DNA from: Cristatella mucedo
Taxonomy: Eukaryota; Bryozoa; Phylactolaemata; Cristatellidae
Length of the DNA stretch: 64,000 bases
Direction of reading: 5' to 3'
Assembly: GCA_009760855.2 (NCBI GenBank)
Contig: WPIO01000002.1
Span: 10,366,501-10,430,500, forward strand
Below are positions 11,050 through 21,390 of the stretch, piece by piece. How positions within the stretch are numbered: position 1 is the first letter of the stretch; each line of letters starts with the position of its first letter. Both the position numbers and the translations under genes were made by a program. The notes under the pieces were generated by a model that saw nothing but the letters and a program-made list of their open reading frames with translations, searched no databases and was not told the DNA's origin.

Positions 11050-11600
11050 GACTTTCAAAAACTAAACTACAATAAGCCAAGCTCCATCTTACACGAAACT
11101 TGAAGCTTGCGGCTGGACTAGAGGACTTGACTAATCCTATTGGTGATGCTACATTGCAACCGCAACCACGGGCTCGGAATTTAGTTTATCTCTTTGATAA
11201 CTAATTTAAATTTGCATGCTTGATTGTGAAAACAGATTTCGAAGCTATTCATCGCGTTCTATCCAGATTAAAGATCATGGAAAATACACTTTGTGGCTTT
11301 CCTCAAATGTAAGTGCCTTTCTGTACTGTCAAAGCAGGTATCTGCAAGCCCACCTTGCAGAAAGCTACCAAAAAGCCATTACGACCCTGCAGCTACGGAC
11401 GAATACGGCTGCAAACCTGGCCAAAACGTGCCAGAAGTTCGTCCATGTGATTCCTTTGTGAAGTTCAGCGATGGCTCCTGGTCGATCAACAGACACTTTA
11501 CGAAATGCCATGTTTATTTCAAAAGGTCCCCTTGGCTTGGCTTCTTCATACCTAGCTGAAATGGCAAATCCGTTTTATCCTCCTTGTGCCCTCAGGTCCA
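11050..11600 (+). mobile_element. Family 2 LINE reverse-transcriptase relic
   Basis: This aligns with the minus strand of 51.1-50.4 kb and the plus strand of 62.45-62.98 kb. Blocks include CCTATTGGTGATGCTAC, TTGCAGAAAGCTACCAAAAAGC and GGCTGCAAACCTGGCCAAAA. In the better copy at 29.6-30.2 kb the same region encodes SLGVVFDN...MAARLVFKSQW...PLLKELGW, the C-terminal part of an L2-like RT ORF. Here the frame is broken throughout. Confidence 0.6.
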
Positions 11601-13170
11601 CTGTGAAAGAATAAAATTGCTGATCCATGCTTTGCTTACAAAACTTGATGGAAACTATTGCTCTGCAGTTTCTCAACTGCAAAAATCACCCCCTCAGTTC
11701 TCATTCAACGACATGTACTCTTCTAAAGCCACTGTGGCACATAATTTCACCGAATCATCATCGCTTCGGAGGTGTGATGGCCTTCTACGGAATTCAAGAT
11801 TTGAGAATCCCTGCCTGTTTGGTCTGGTCTTTCGGCAGCTTTTGATCACCTATCACCAAAAAAGCGTCAAGCATATCGTTTGGGCATCTTTCTAGCAAAT
11901 CACTACACAGGCTTGGGTCGTATCTTAGTGGCAGATTACGGAGTATTGACGAGAATGGATATTGATCATCCGATTTAGAATCACTGAAGTGGTGAGTATT
12001 CAGTCAGGGCTCTGTGCTCCGCTTCCTTTTTTCTTTCACGGTGTAGACTTTCATTCTTGCCAATGCGATTGCCAAGCACAATCCAAGCTTTCACTACCTT
12101 GCTGATTACACTCAGCTGTACCTCGTCTTTCATAATAATAACAATAATGCACCTGATAAAGCGCCCTCAGACTCTAGCCCTCCAGTGCGTCTAAATTTTT
12201 TTCTACTCTACTTCTTCTATTTATTTACTTTTATTTCACTCGTCCATTCTATTTCTTTACTCTTTTATCTTTTCCTTCTATTCTTTCAACGTATATTAAT
12301 TGACAACCGAAAATGGATGGCGGCAAGCTTTTAAAATTGAACGGCGATATAACGAATTAACTAGTTATGTCTAAAACCAAGAGAGATTCAGGTAAGGAAA
12401 CACTTCAAACACTGCAAATCTGCTCTGCCGGCATATGTCCTGTTGCATCTGCACGTAATCTAAGTGTCTTGTTCCACAGTGACCTGTCAGTGGATGACCA
12501 CATAAGCTTCAAAGTCACGTCTGCCTACTTTCAGCTACATTACATTGCTAAAATTCGGGCTTGTATAGACAGGAATACTGCATCCATATCGGTCAATGTA
12601 TTTGTGACATCCCGTCTTGACTTGTCCGGGTGTATGCCATCCGCCTAACTAGCAAATGGGCTCGACCGGAACATCTCGTGTAGCATCTGCAACGAAGCTA
12701 GGTGTACCTTTAACCTAAACGTATTACCAAATGAGAACATCAGCTCTACAGTCAATTCTGCGAGCTTTCACCAACTTAGTATTGCGAAAATTGAGGCTTG
12801 ATTAGACATGGGCACGGCAGTCAAAGGGTTTATGAATTCCTCTCATGGACTTTGAGTGACTCATTACTAGTGCTTCTTTCAGCCAAGGCTATATGAAGCT
12901 TAAGATTGGCGAAAACTCAGACAGTTAAGACTGATCTGCCACAATCGTCGGAGCGGACATATTACATCCATTTACACTAATGTAGACTAGGCGCTTATCA
13001 AGCACTGTATCTTTTTAAAGACGCCACCATTCACCTTTGGGTCCCACCGTTCTCTTGCTCCGGCATCCTATACGAATCAGTTTTACATCAGGCTGAGCAC
13101 CATGTGATCTTTGACCTTGGGCAGTATATTACTTGCGCTCCTGGCTAACTTCAATCACTCGGAGACATTA
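11600..13170 (+). mobile_element. Composite LINE with T-rich insert (plus copy)
   Basis: This chimera of family 2 and L2 RT segments has the same structure in two inverted copies (39.9-41.0 and 47.5-48.96 kb). In order: a block CCTCAGTTCTCATTCAACGA...CACATAATTTCACCG (11690-11750); an RT motif block from about 11925; a pyrimidine-rich spacer (about 12185-12300); then KLLKLNGD-like and ICPVASARNL codons. There is then a jump back to a second ASARNL-like block at 12680, and a degraded L2 C-terminal part. Frames are broken. An L2 tail-only insertion sits at 12133-12172. Confidence 0.65.
12133..12172 (-). mobile_element. L2 tail-only micro-insertion
   Basis: About 40 bases reading, on the minus strand, TCTGAGGGCGCTTTATCAGG followed by a short (ATT)n-like run. 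They separate CTGTACCTC..CTTTC from CTCTAGCCCTCCAG, which are nearly adjacent in the two sister copies. No clear target duplication. Confidence 0.65.
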
Positions 13171-13640
13171 TCAGTTTGTGTATGCTCTCAAAGCTGGGAA
13201 CACATGACTGGCTCCCGTCGCATAATTTACTGATTTTATGGAATACGATATTTCTATCTAAAAGCAGCTGTAAGCCTATTTGCTCCAGGCAGTCATGGCT
13301 CAGTCATGGCGATTTTTCATTTGGTGCTGTTGCCGTAATACAACTGGGGACGTCATGACAAAGGAAAGAAACTAAATGGTTTAATCGTAATACAACAGTG
13401 GAGTATGCTTTTCTCACCTATGAGTTGAGCTTGCTTACTCCGGGACCCTACTTACCATCGGCCGGTAGTGCCATCTTGGGTGTTTTCACCTGCTTACCTG
13501 AGTTGGATACATGTCGTAAATGTTATTAACTATGACGTATTTACCCTCTTGCAAAAAGTAACGTGTTGTAAGGCATCCTATATAAGATAAAGACCTCATA
13601 GTGCGCTCTATGCAATTAGCATAATTAAATTGTATGCATC
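13171..13640. other. No recognisable feature
   Basis: Mixed-composition sequence with a 60-codon open frame at 13176-13358 and no family match. Confidence 0.35.
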
Positions 13641-13649
13641 ATTCCCTAG

Positions 13650-14400
13650 CCGCATTTCTACCGTGGTGCTCAGCTTCGAGCTATCGCCGCAGTAACTTAG
13701 GTCGGCTTGCCATCGGTACGGTTGTTCAGGTTCCCACATGTCATGTGAGCTGATGAAGCGCTTGTGAACTTTTGCTAGGCCAGTGCCTTTTATCCGAATT
13801 CGGCCACCACCAGACGTTTTTCTGGATTTTATTCCTTCCAACTTCAAAGTCTGACTGCTCAAAAAGGATATGATGATGTGGCTAGAGCGATCACTCAGAA
13901 AGGTAAAGCACTTCGTCAGATTATTAGTGCGCCATATATCTGGAAAGCATAGTCAAGGCAGCAACTGCTAACGGCTGTGGTCATCGTTTCTGCTTCGAGT
14001 GTTTGGAAAAATGGGGCAAAAGGAAACTTTAATGCTCCCTATGCAGCCAAACCTTTACTTCTATCGTATATGCGGCTGAAAATGGTGCCAGAACTTCGTG
14101 CCCTGTTACTCGAAGCCACGGAAGACCGTAAAGCGACTGCTCCTACTACGGTTCAGATGGTGACTCAGAGTTCAAATTTGAGGACCCTTCAGCCAGCTTA
14201 TTTAAATTTGTGTTACTACGTACAGATGCCTATGGACATGCCTACAGCTACATCTACCGTGGACGAGGACTCGAACAGCATCGGCAGCAGCATTGGCAGC
14301 AGCAGCAGCAGCTTGAACATAATCACCGGAAGGAGAAGCTGTAGCAGGAGTTAAAATAAGACACCGGCAGAAACTTATATTACTTCGAGTGACCCACAAA
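13650..14400 (+). pseudogene. TOPORS-like RING gene copy, broken
   Basis: The 5' part (CTCAGCTTCGAGCTATCGCC, then GTCGGCTTGCCATC) matches the leaders at 39.85, 47.1 and 53.05 kb. The RING frame (13929-14044) reads CAIYLES, then NGCGHRFCFECLEKWGKRKL, a stop, CSLC. One zinc-ligand Cys is Tyr, and stops lie before the RING and between the last ligands. The codons continue as QTFTSIVYAAENGARTSCPV; then a frameshift moves coding to the frame at about 14226, MPMDMPTATSTVDEDSNSI, and a Ser/Gln repeat tract. The splice acceptor seen in the other copies is TTCCTTCCAA here, without the AG. Known TOPORS proteins are ubiquitin/SUMO E3 ligases; this copy cannot encode one. Confidence 0.82.
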
Positions 14401-14654
14401 CTTTGAAAATTATAGCTAAACTAAATGAACAGTGCCTAGCAACTCCAAGACTCAACTACGCATGCACTCACAATCACTTACATTCTCACACACTCACCCA
14501 CGCTCACACTCGCCGCCGAAGCTTTTCTTAGAAATAATGAACGTAACGATTTAATGGATAAAGTAAGAAAGAAAGGTAAAACCACAGAGTCTTTCACGAA
14601 CTTCTGGCAGGCTAAGACGGTCAAAAAAATAATTCTAACAAAATAAAAAGTATA

Positions 14655-14795
14655 TTTTATTTGCATTGCCCTAAGAGAACTTAGCCTCTATTCAGGCGCT
14701 TCACATAAACCACGGGACTTGAGCTCACGACCTCGGCCAGACCTTGATTTGGATGAGCATATTAACCACTAGGCTAATCCAGCACGGCTTTCCTG
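14655..14795 (-). mobile_element. tRNA-derived SINE with L2-type 3' tail
   Basis: Minus strand: TTAGCCTAGTGGTTAATATG (A box) and GAGGTCGTGAGCTCAAGTCC (B-box region), then TGTGAAGCGCCTGAATAGAG and AAGTTCTCTTAGGGC. The last two blocks are the L2 LINE tail. SINEs that borrow a LINE tail are mobilised by that LINE in other animals; the same is inferred here. Confidence 0.78.
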
Positions 14796-15134
14796 AGTTT
14801 AGAACGCCGAGCTGGAATCTAGACGCTTCAATGTTGCCACCGCGTCGAATGGTGAATTTCTCAATTTCTGTCCAAGGCTTAGGGCAACGCGCCACGACAC
14901 GCCAAACTATATTAAAGCGGAAAATTCTAACGTCAGCTGAATCAAAGAAGGATGAATTTTAATTCCTAACAACCGTGGTGACATTTAGTTCTCTGAGGGT
15001 AACATATCGTTTCACAATGTTAGGAATGCTGCGTCTAAATAATAATCTTCACATGATAGTAGAGTATTGTAAGAGCCTCGTCTGCTAGATATCTCTGCCG
15101 CTGTCGATAAATTTATAATAACGTTATATCTCTA

Positions 15135-15287
15135 ATTCATCTGCAAAGCAACATAAGAGAACTTAATATATATTCATATATACATATAGTACAAGGCTCG
15201 AACCCACGACCTCAGTCATAAAATCCATTCAACTTGATCCTGGTCGAGGTTAGCACCTTGACCGCTCGGCCAAACCACTAAATCATT
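15135..15287 (-). mobile_element. tRNA-Leu/Ser-like SINE
   Basis: Minus strand: TTTGGCCGAGCGGTCAAGGT is a good A box of the Leu/Ser tRNA type, and GGTCGTGGGTTCGAGCC is a perfect B box. A (TA)-rich linker and AATATATATTAAGTTCTCTT, an L2-like tail core, follow. The acceptor stem does not pair, so this is a SINE rather than a tRNA gene. Confidence 0.8.
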
Positions 15288-15961
15288 CTTGAGCGAAAAT
15301 AATATCACCAGATCATTAGGCACTTCACCACTAAAATTGTTTAGGTATTTTTAGAGGCACAACTCGAAGAGCTACCTGGACTGTCCATGTAGTTTTCGAG
15401 TAAGCATCTAAACCCACGGAACCTAGGGTTTCATTCTCTGCTTCAACTTCCTTTCAAAACCTTAATTTCATTCCACATTCTTGAATCTCTCTAATCAAGT
15501 TAATAAATTCACTCTATTGCTGAGAGTAAAACTTTTTCAAAATTAACCTGCTGGGAGCTGGCATTTTGAGCAGGCCAGCGATCGCTGGACGGCCGAAGTT
15601 CTAAGTGATTGTGCCTTGCTCGAGTGAGCGTTCAAAGATTAAGATTAGTTACCTCAAGAAGCTGCTTCAAACGGCCACTGGAGGGAGAGGGTTACTAGAA
15701 ATCGCTGGTGGAACAATCTCTGAGCTCGGCTGAGTAGCGAAATACCGCGAAGTCTGTGCCATCTAGGCAATATCGGCAACAAATACAGCCACTCGGCCGG
15801 CAACATAGCTGCTCTGGGTGACTGGTTAAATTAGTAAGAATAATAATGTAGAGTATTCATAGCATCCACAGAGAAAAAATTAGCTCCTTGTAGGAATTTT
15901 ACAAATAATGTGGGTGCTAAAATTGTGCATGTAATCACTTGACTACAGATATGCTTCTCTA
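15288..15961. other. No recognisable feature
   Basis: No open frame of note and no recognised repeat until the L2-like tail at about 15970. Confidence 0.35.
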
Positions 15962-16015
15962 CAACGAAGATGTAAAGTGCCCAGAAAGAGATTTGTTCTC
16001 TTAGGGCTCTGCTAA
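15962..16015 (+). mobile_element. Isolated L2-like tail
   Basis: GATGTAAAGTGCCCAGAAAG, then AGATTTGTTCTCTTAGGGCT, matches the L2/SINE 3' tail. No LINE body is visible next to it, so it is either a tail-only insertion or the end of a degraded SINE. Confidence 0.6.
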
Positions 16016-16079
16016 ACATGTCCTATCGCAAATCATGAGGAATTTACTCAATGGTTGCCATGATTAAGAGCATCGTCCA

Positions 16080-16560
16080 TCCAGGGGCAGTTATACCCGG
16101 TGGCTTATGCAGCAATATTTAGCAGCAGCGATCCAAAAAAGCCGACAACCTCGTGCGAGCAATTCTGACGGATTACAACGGAGCCCAAAGTTCAGTACCC
16201 CGACGGTGGCAATAGAAATGAACCTCATACGGCTGATATACATGATTTCAATGAGTAAAGTGACTAATGTAGCACGTGTGCGGACCCTAGTCAAAGGTCG
16301 ATGTGGTGAAATCCGGGAAACCTGTTACGTGGCTTGAAAATCGTTTAGGAATTACGTGACAGCCCATAGCTGGAAGCACGTAATGGGTGGATTTTGAGTG
16401 CAGCAGTATTTACTGAAGATGGTGTAATGAGGTGAATATTCTTCCTGTGAAGACGGCTTACCTTGAGATCACGCATGTAGCATTGGTGCAGCAAGCTTTA
16501 GGTGCTGTAGTTTAGGTTTCCAAAAGTCTAGTCAGCCTGGCTTGAGAGCTTCGGCTGGTG
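16080..16560 (+). repeat. T1 repeat, segment B and flank
   Basis: This is diverged from but colinear with 5.04-5.47 kb: AGCAGCAGCGATCC, GTGACTAATGTAGCACGTGT, GATGTGGTGAAATCCGGGAA and ACTGAAGATGGTGTAATGAG. The last block equals the inverted-repeat arm of the 45.6-46.8 kb element. Non-coding. Confidence 0.6.
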
Positions 16561-16597
16561 CAGCAACTTTTGAGATTATGGAAAATAGATCTTCAGT

Positions 16598-17110
16598 TCT
16601 CATGCACAGGGTCAGCAAGCAAACATGCTTAGGCCATGCACAGTGTAAGCACGCATAAGCACACAAAGCAGGAATCGTGTGGACTCACTAAATGCTAAAG
16701 TAAAAAGATGCGCTTTAATTCCTTTTTATATGTGGTCAAGGAGATGCCGTGAAGTAAGTCGGAAGTGAGCTCGAGACTTTGGGAGCATACGATGTAAAAG
16801 CACAATCTCCAAAGGATTAGAGGTTCATACGCGGTATAGGCAAGCGATTAGATTCCGAAAAGCGGGTGGTACGACGCTTAACCTGCTGGGGGAGTAGTTC
16901 TGACAGGTAGGCTGGAGCCATAGAATGAAGGGACATAAAAGTGAGTGACAGTACCTTGAATTCGATGTGCTGCTTGACTGGGAGCCAGTGCATGTCGGCA
17001 AGAAGTGGTGACATGGGGCAACTGCTACGCTCACGACAGATAAACCTAGCTGCAGAGTTTTGCATCAACTGTGAGTGCCTGATTGCGCAGGCCAGTACTG
17101 AGCGTAAATA
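16598..17110 (-). mobile_element. L2 LINE, 3' UTR and RT C-terminal fragment
   Basis: Minus-strand codons read CAIRHSQLMQNSAARFICRE, HWLPVKQHIEFKVLSLTFMS and APAYLSELLPQQVKRRTTRF. These are homologous to the copy at 49 kb at moderate divergence. The open frame spans 16817-17143. The 3' part is rearranged: the tail and (ATT)n are missing and the 3' UTR starts near 16598. Confidence 0.85.
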
Positions 17111-17515
17111 GTCCCCAAACCGAGATATAAGCCGATAATACATGTATATCTAGCTCACGTGGCTCGTTGCATTTCAATACAAAGTGCATGCACTGCCTGT
17201 TGATAAGGCAATGCATGAACCTTTGCAGAACTAGTGGCCTTATTTATGCTTACTGTGCCTATAAAATAGGTTTATCAAAGCACCGGAAAACTCTGATTGT
17301 TTTCGAAAGTTAAACTCGTGAACAAGAGTCTTGCCATATCTAATTGAATGCTGTCTACATCCACTGACGTTTCGAGCTCAGTGTTTCTGGAAGAGATTGA
17401 GTGACTGAAATACCGGTATTACCTTACGTGCAATGAACCTACCACACAGTGCTTTAGAAGACAATTTTTATCAATATATTTATGAACATATTTATATATA
17501 CGTATACGTATATAT

Positions 17516-17517
<2 letters not shown>
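17111..17517. other. No recognisable feature before the microsatellite
   Basis: No LINE, SINE or coding similarity recognised. Confidence 0.35.
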
Positions 17518-17589
<72 letters not shown>

Positions 17590-17659
17590 ACACACAGAAA
17601 CACACACACACATATATATATATATATATGTGTGTGTGTGTACACACATATATATATAT

Positions 17660-17731
<72 letters not shown>
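17518..17731. repeat. Compound (CA)n-(TA)n-(TG)n microsatellite, self-complementary
   Basis: About 65 bases of (CA)n at 17518-17584, slightly interrupted at 17585-17610, are followed by TA-, TG- and TA-rich blocks and then about 70 bases of (TG)n at 17662-17730. The CA arm and TG arm are reverse complements. The open frames in this region consist only of repeat codons and are not genes. Confidence 0.95.
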
Positions 17732-17733
<2 letters not shown>

Positions 17734-17914
17734 GTGCGTAACATATGTATCCTCAAAAAAGGCTCTGCAAGCACCTCACTTAAGGCCTCTGTGTAGATTC
17801 TGGCTGCCCTGCTCTGGGTAAAGGTTTTATTCTCTACGGCTGCTATATAAACGATCTATTATTATTATGTTATCATTTGTATCTACTTATTCAGTTTTAT
17901 TTTGAAAATTACTT

Positions 17915-18275
17915 TCTTTAACGTTACATAACTGCTAATACCGTAAGATTTGCGTCTAGCCATGTAAAGTGTCAAGCAATACTTCAAGCTTGATTGAAGA
18001 ATTCCTTCACTTAAGTGCAGGTTTCAATCCTCTGGCGACGGGCACACTTTAGAGTTTAGGCCGTAATGATCATCAACAGCAATGCCTCAAACAAAATCTG
18101 AAGAGAGCCGGCGCTTTTTGTGCAAGTAACCAAATAAATAACATTGACAGAGACGACTGGAAACTCCTGTGCGACGGCACTAGGAAGGCACTTAGCATGG
18201 ATAAGACAAAGGATTTCAGTGGCGATAAGCTGACCAATGCAGCACATATCCAGATTCACCATTTTGATAGCTTAT
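17915..18275 (+). repeat. T1-like repeat segment next to LINE endonuclease sequence
   Basis: This is colinear with 53.96-54.29 kb: GATTTGCGTCTAGCCAT, GATTGAAGAATTCCTTCA, ACTAGGAAGGCACTTAGCAT, GATTTCAGTGGCGATAAGCT. It shares the AAATCTG...GCTGACCAATGCAGC blocks with the T1 segment B copies. It passes directly into L2 coding sequence at the same point in both copies. Confidence 0.65.
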
Positions 18276-18556
18276 CTGACGCCTTTAGCACTGAATTTCG
18301 TGCATAGACTGACTGATTGTCTCTTGTGGCTCGTGAGCATGGCCCTACCTACACCAATGGTCACACACCCGGCCAGATTTTCTCATACAACTAACTGCTC
18401 TTTGTAATGACCAATTATTACCACATCCTGCTTATATGACCAAATACAGATCTCATTCAGTCTACGATGTGTGCCCTCTTTCTCCTCCACCAAAATCACC
18501 TCAGAATGTCAAAACCTTAAGATCCTTGATATTGATACGGTCCGTACGAGAATACA
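18276..18556 (+). mobile_element. L2 LINE fragment: end of endonuclease to start of RT linker
   Basis: The translation, with stops, reads DAFSTEFRA, then SLVAREHGPTYTNGHTPGQIF, SFLLHQNHL, then LD..TVRTRI. The order matches the more complete copy at 56.26-56.54 kb, where GPTHIKGHTLDQI is the conserved end of the LINE apurinic-type endonuclease. It ends at the inverted LINE starting at 18557. Confidence 0.7.
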
Positions 18557-19340
18557 TAATGATAATCATAGTAACACACTTGATAAAGCGAATCCACAGA
18601 ACTCAATCTCTTTCTATAAACGCATTACGTTTGCAGCTAAGGAGACACTATTGGATGGTTAGTGGTAGCATTCTCGAAAAACGACAAGAAAAATATGGTT
18701 AGGGGTGACATGCACAGGGTAGGCATGCAAGTGTAGTTCGTGGTAGCATGCACAGTGTGATAACGCTTAAGCACTAACAGGACGAATCGGAGGGACCCAC
18801 TAAATGCTGCGATAAACAGTTGCGTTTTTAATTTCCTTTTAAATGTGGTCAAGTCAGGTGATGTCGTGACGCAAGTTGGGAGTGAGTTCTAAACTTTGGG
18901 GACTTACGAACTAAAAGCACAGGTTGAAAAAGATTTGATTTGAGGTTCGTACGAGGTATAGCTATACAGTTAGATTCCAAAAAGCCGGTGATACGATTCT
19001 TAGCCAGATATGGCAGTAAATCTGACAGATAGGCTGGAGCCAATTAATGAAGGGACCTAAATGTAAGTGAGAAAACCTTAAAGTCGATACGTTACTGGAC
19101 TGGTAGCCAGTGCAGTTTGGTGAAAAGTGGTGTGATTTGGCGACAGCAACGCTCATGACGGACAAGCCTAGCTGCACAGTTTTGCACCAGCTGTAAGCGC
19201 CTGATTGCACAGGCGGGAAGACCAACAAGCGGTGAGTTATAGAAGTCATAGCGGGATGTCACAAATGCATTAACATACTTAGATGTGGTATCCCTGGCTA
19301 AGCAAGACTAAATTTTAGCAATGTTATCTAGCTGAACTTG
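18557..19340 (-). mobile_element. L2 LINE, 5'-truncated, frameshifted
   Basis: From a degenerate (ATT)n tail (TAATGATAATCATAG, plus strand) through the 3' UTR to RT C-terminal codons such as APAYLSDLLP, AKNRITGFLESN and the QNSAARLVC region in another frame. Several frameshifts. It ends near the codons for DDHIS/STVKSAYF at about 19336. Confidence 0.85.
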
Positions 19341-20240
19341 AAAAAAAGCCCGGATGATGAAGCAACACCTGTTTACCAGCTGGTTAGTGGAAGGAACATT
19401 TCCGACCTGTATTCAAGCCACATCAGAGGCGGACCACAGCTGTGCACCGGCCCGCTCCAATGGTACATGTAACCTCTGCACGGCTGTCCCGACGATACTC
19501 TCAACAGCCATTCACCAGCGGGTTGGCAAAATACCAGTACCAGCCTGTACCCGACCCATGTCGCTGACATAATCAGGCTACACATAGGACGATGGAAAAG
19601 AACGACCCAAATGTTATTTCTACCCGTCTCGCCTATCAGCACAAGCAGCTCCGATGCCCAACTAGCAATCAACGGCGCTAGGTAGCCTTGTCTCCCGCCT
19701 GCTGCTGCTGCACCGGTTCCCATAATGCAGCTCAACGTGACCAAGAGGTTTCAGGTGGCAATGGACATGATCGACAGCATGAAGAAGACGCGCGGTCAAC
19801 TGCCCACCTCGCCAAGGGTCGTCGAGAAATACCAAGCCGATCCCGATAGTCAGCCGCCGACAGACGAAGATGGCGAAGTGCACGTAAACAGTTTCAAGAC
19901 ATGGAATAGCTTATGGACCAAGGAATTCAGGCTGTAGGGGCTCGTCATTTGAGCGAGCCGGCCGACTTCGCAGCCGCTGGAGGACAGGAGCCTGCAGTTT
20001 AGCGCATGCACAAGAGTACGCTTGGATGATCTGACTGAAACAGTGGGTCAGTCGAGGCAATCGACTTGGATGCCGCCTGGCTTGAATCAGACGCCTGGGC
20101 CGATGGCCGCTCTCTGGAGATACCTACAGACGAAGACTGGCTCCTGGCGATGGTGGTCACCCATCAACACGATATTCCTAACCTCGGAGCTTCATATTTA
20201 TACAATAAATAAATCGATGAATAATGATACACTTGTAATT
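19341..20240. other. Unrecognised GC-rich region with coding-like segments
   Basis: Unlike its AT-rich surroundings, this stretch has two plus-strand segments that look protein-like. One is 19725-19937, beginning MQLNVTKRFQVAMDMIDSMK. The other is an acidic, Trp-rich C-terminus at about 20056-20214 (EAIDLDAAWLESDAWADG, then EIPTDEDWLLAMVVTHQHD), ending at a TAA that overlaps an AATAAATAAA polyadenylation-type signal. The second segment extends back in the same frame to about 19913 but with three stops. I do not recognise the family. It could be a decayed gene end or an element ORF. Confidence 0.4.
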
Positions 20241-20304
20241 AAGTTTAGTCTGAACTGTCGGAAAGTCGTTAAGCCTATAAAAGCTGAGCCGAATATGGCA
20301 GCAA

Positions 20305-20410
20305 GGCTGCCCTTGTTAGGCCCAGAAGTGAAGGTGCTCGCCTTGAATGATTGAGGTCAACGTGCACACCTTAAAAGCCAAAATCGTGGGTCAAGCCCTG
20401 CGGACTATGT
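20305..20410 (+). mobile_element. tRNA-derived SINE relic
   Basis: GTTAGGCCCAGAAGTGAAGG and TGCTCGCCTTGAATG form an A-box region. AATCGTGGGTCAAGCCCTGC carries a B-box-like GGGTCAAGCCC. No tail was recognised downstream. Confidence 0.55.
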
Positions 20411-21264
20411 AAAGACCCTAAATACAAATATAAGTCTCATAGGGCGATTAACACGTGAATCACACAAATACATGAATCCTTTAAGGCTAAAAATCGAAGA
20501 AAATCAGCCACGTGTCTCAGTTTGCTGACCGAGTTGTGGCGGATTCCGGTTGATCAGAAGATGCAAAGTAAAATTCTCACTCCAACCCAAAATAAACCAC
20601 ATGATTTGGATCACTATCTAGCTGAACCACTACACTCGTTTTAGCCTCCTCGCGCTCTCATGTTCTCTATGGAGAATAAATTAGCTGTTCTATGCTTTCA
20701 CTTTAATGTCTTAAGCGACAGAAACTTTGGCTCTGCAGGTTGCGTGATTTGTAGTTCACAAGCACAACTCTTAGGCACCAATATTCCGGAAGCCTGCCAT
20801 ATCATTTCCTGCCGTTCTGAGCTGCTACTTCGAAGGAACACACATTATCGACTGAGTGAGCTCATGACCGAGCTGTTGATTATACCGTCTCTTTATTAAA
20901 TTGTACAAAGTCGGTTGGCTATCGCAGCTGCACCAAAAGCAGCATAGCATTTAAGTGCAGTATAGAACATTCTCCAGCACAACACCAACTCGGTCTTGAT
21001 GGAATTGTGAAGTTACTATACAGGTACATACATGATATTTGACTTCAGAGCCACCTGTACATTATTACCAGCTGCCTGTAATGACTGCTCTGCGTTCCGC
21101 CCTCCTCCTCGCCGTATTTATCTCCCTGCGGAGTTTTCCACTGATTTATCTGCTCGCGTACGTACTTTGCCAACGGCAAAAGTCCAACGCCTGTTCACTT
21201 GTATGCACACCAAAGCTCCACAGCAGATGATTCGTAGTAGCGTATGCCAATTGCCCTCTGAAAG
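20411..21264. other. No recognisable feature
   Basis: Small open frames (20660-20899, 21032-21230) carry no motif. No shared repeats seen. Confidence 0.35.
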
Positions 21265-21390
21265 TGGTTCTGTCACCCGGGGTTGGCACAGGAGTAAGGT
21301 GCTCGCCTCTGACGACAAAGCTAGTAAATCGAGCTCAGCTGTGCATATGAAACGCTTGGATAGAGATTAAGTTCTATTTAGACGCAAAAC
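21265..21390 (+). mobile_element. tRNA-derived SINE with L2-like tail
   Basis: GGTTGGCACAGGAGTAAGGT and GCTCGCCTCTGACGAC resemble the A-box half of a Leu/Ser-type tRNA. The element ends in ATGAAACGCTTGGATAGAGA, then TTAAGTTCTATTTAGACGC, a variant of the L2 tail hairpin. Confidence 0.6.

Larger units (their letters stand above)
6415..11540 (+). repeat. SD1 repeat, copy 1 (disrupted by LINEs)
   Basis: Diverged but colinear with 58.5-62.95 kb over its whole length and, inverted, with 43.86-44.96 kb. Matching blocks include GAACAAGCTCTATCGCTTCA at the left, AATATCCAACGCTTTGAATG, CTACGGCGACATGCTTCTGC, CCGATGCACTGGCAAATTGC and GGATCACGTAAGGCGATTGG. The right part contains repeat R1 and a family 2 LINE coding remnant. 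Two L2 insertions (6870-7905, 9283-9552) are absent from the other copy. Because at least three copies exist in both orientations, this is a dispersed element rather than a single tandem duplication. I cannot assign a class. Confidence 0.8.

Noticed and set aside
15190-15287. Functional tRNA-Leu/Ser gene on the minus strand
   Set aside because: Good A and B boxes but no pairing acceptor stem, odd spacing, and an L2-like tail downstream: a SINE.
17419-17821. Several overlapping open frames of about 60-106 codons on both strands
   Set aside because: They consist of Thr-His, Val-Cys or Tyr-Ile dipeptides encoded by (CA)n, (TG)n and (TA)n microsatellites.
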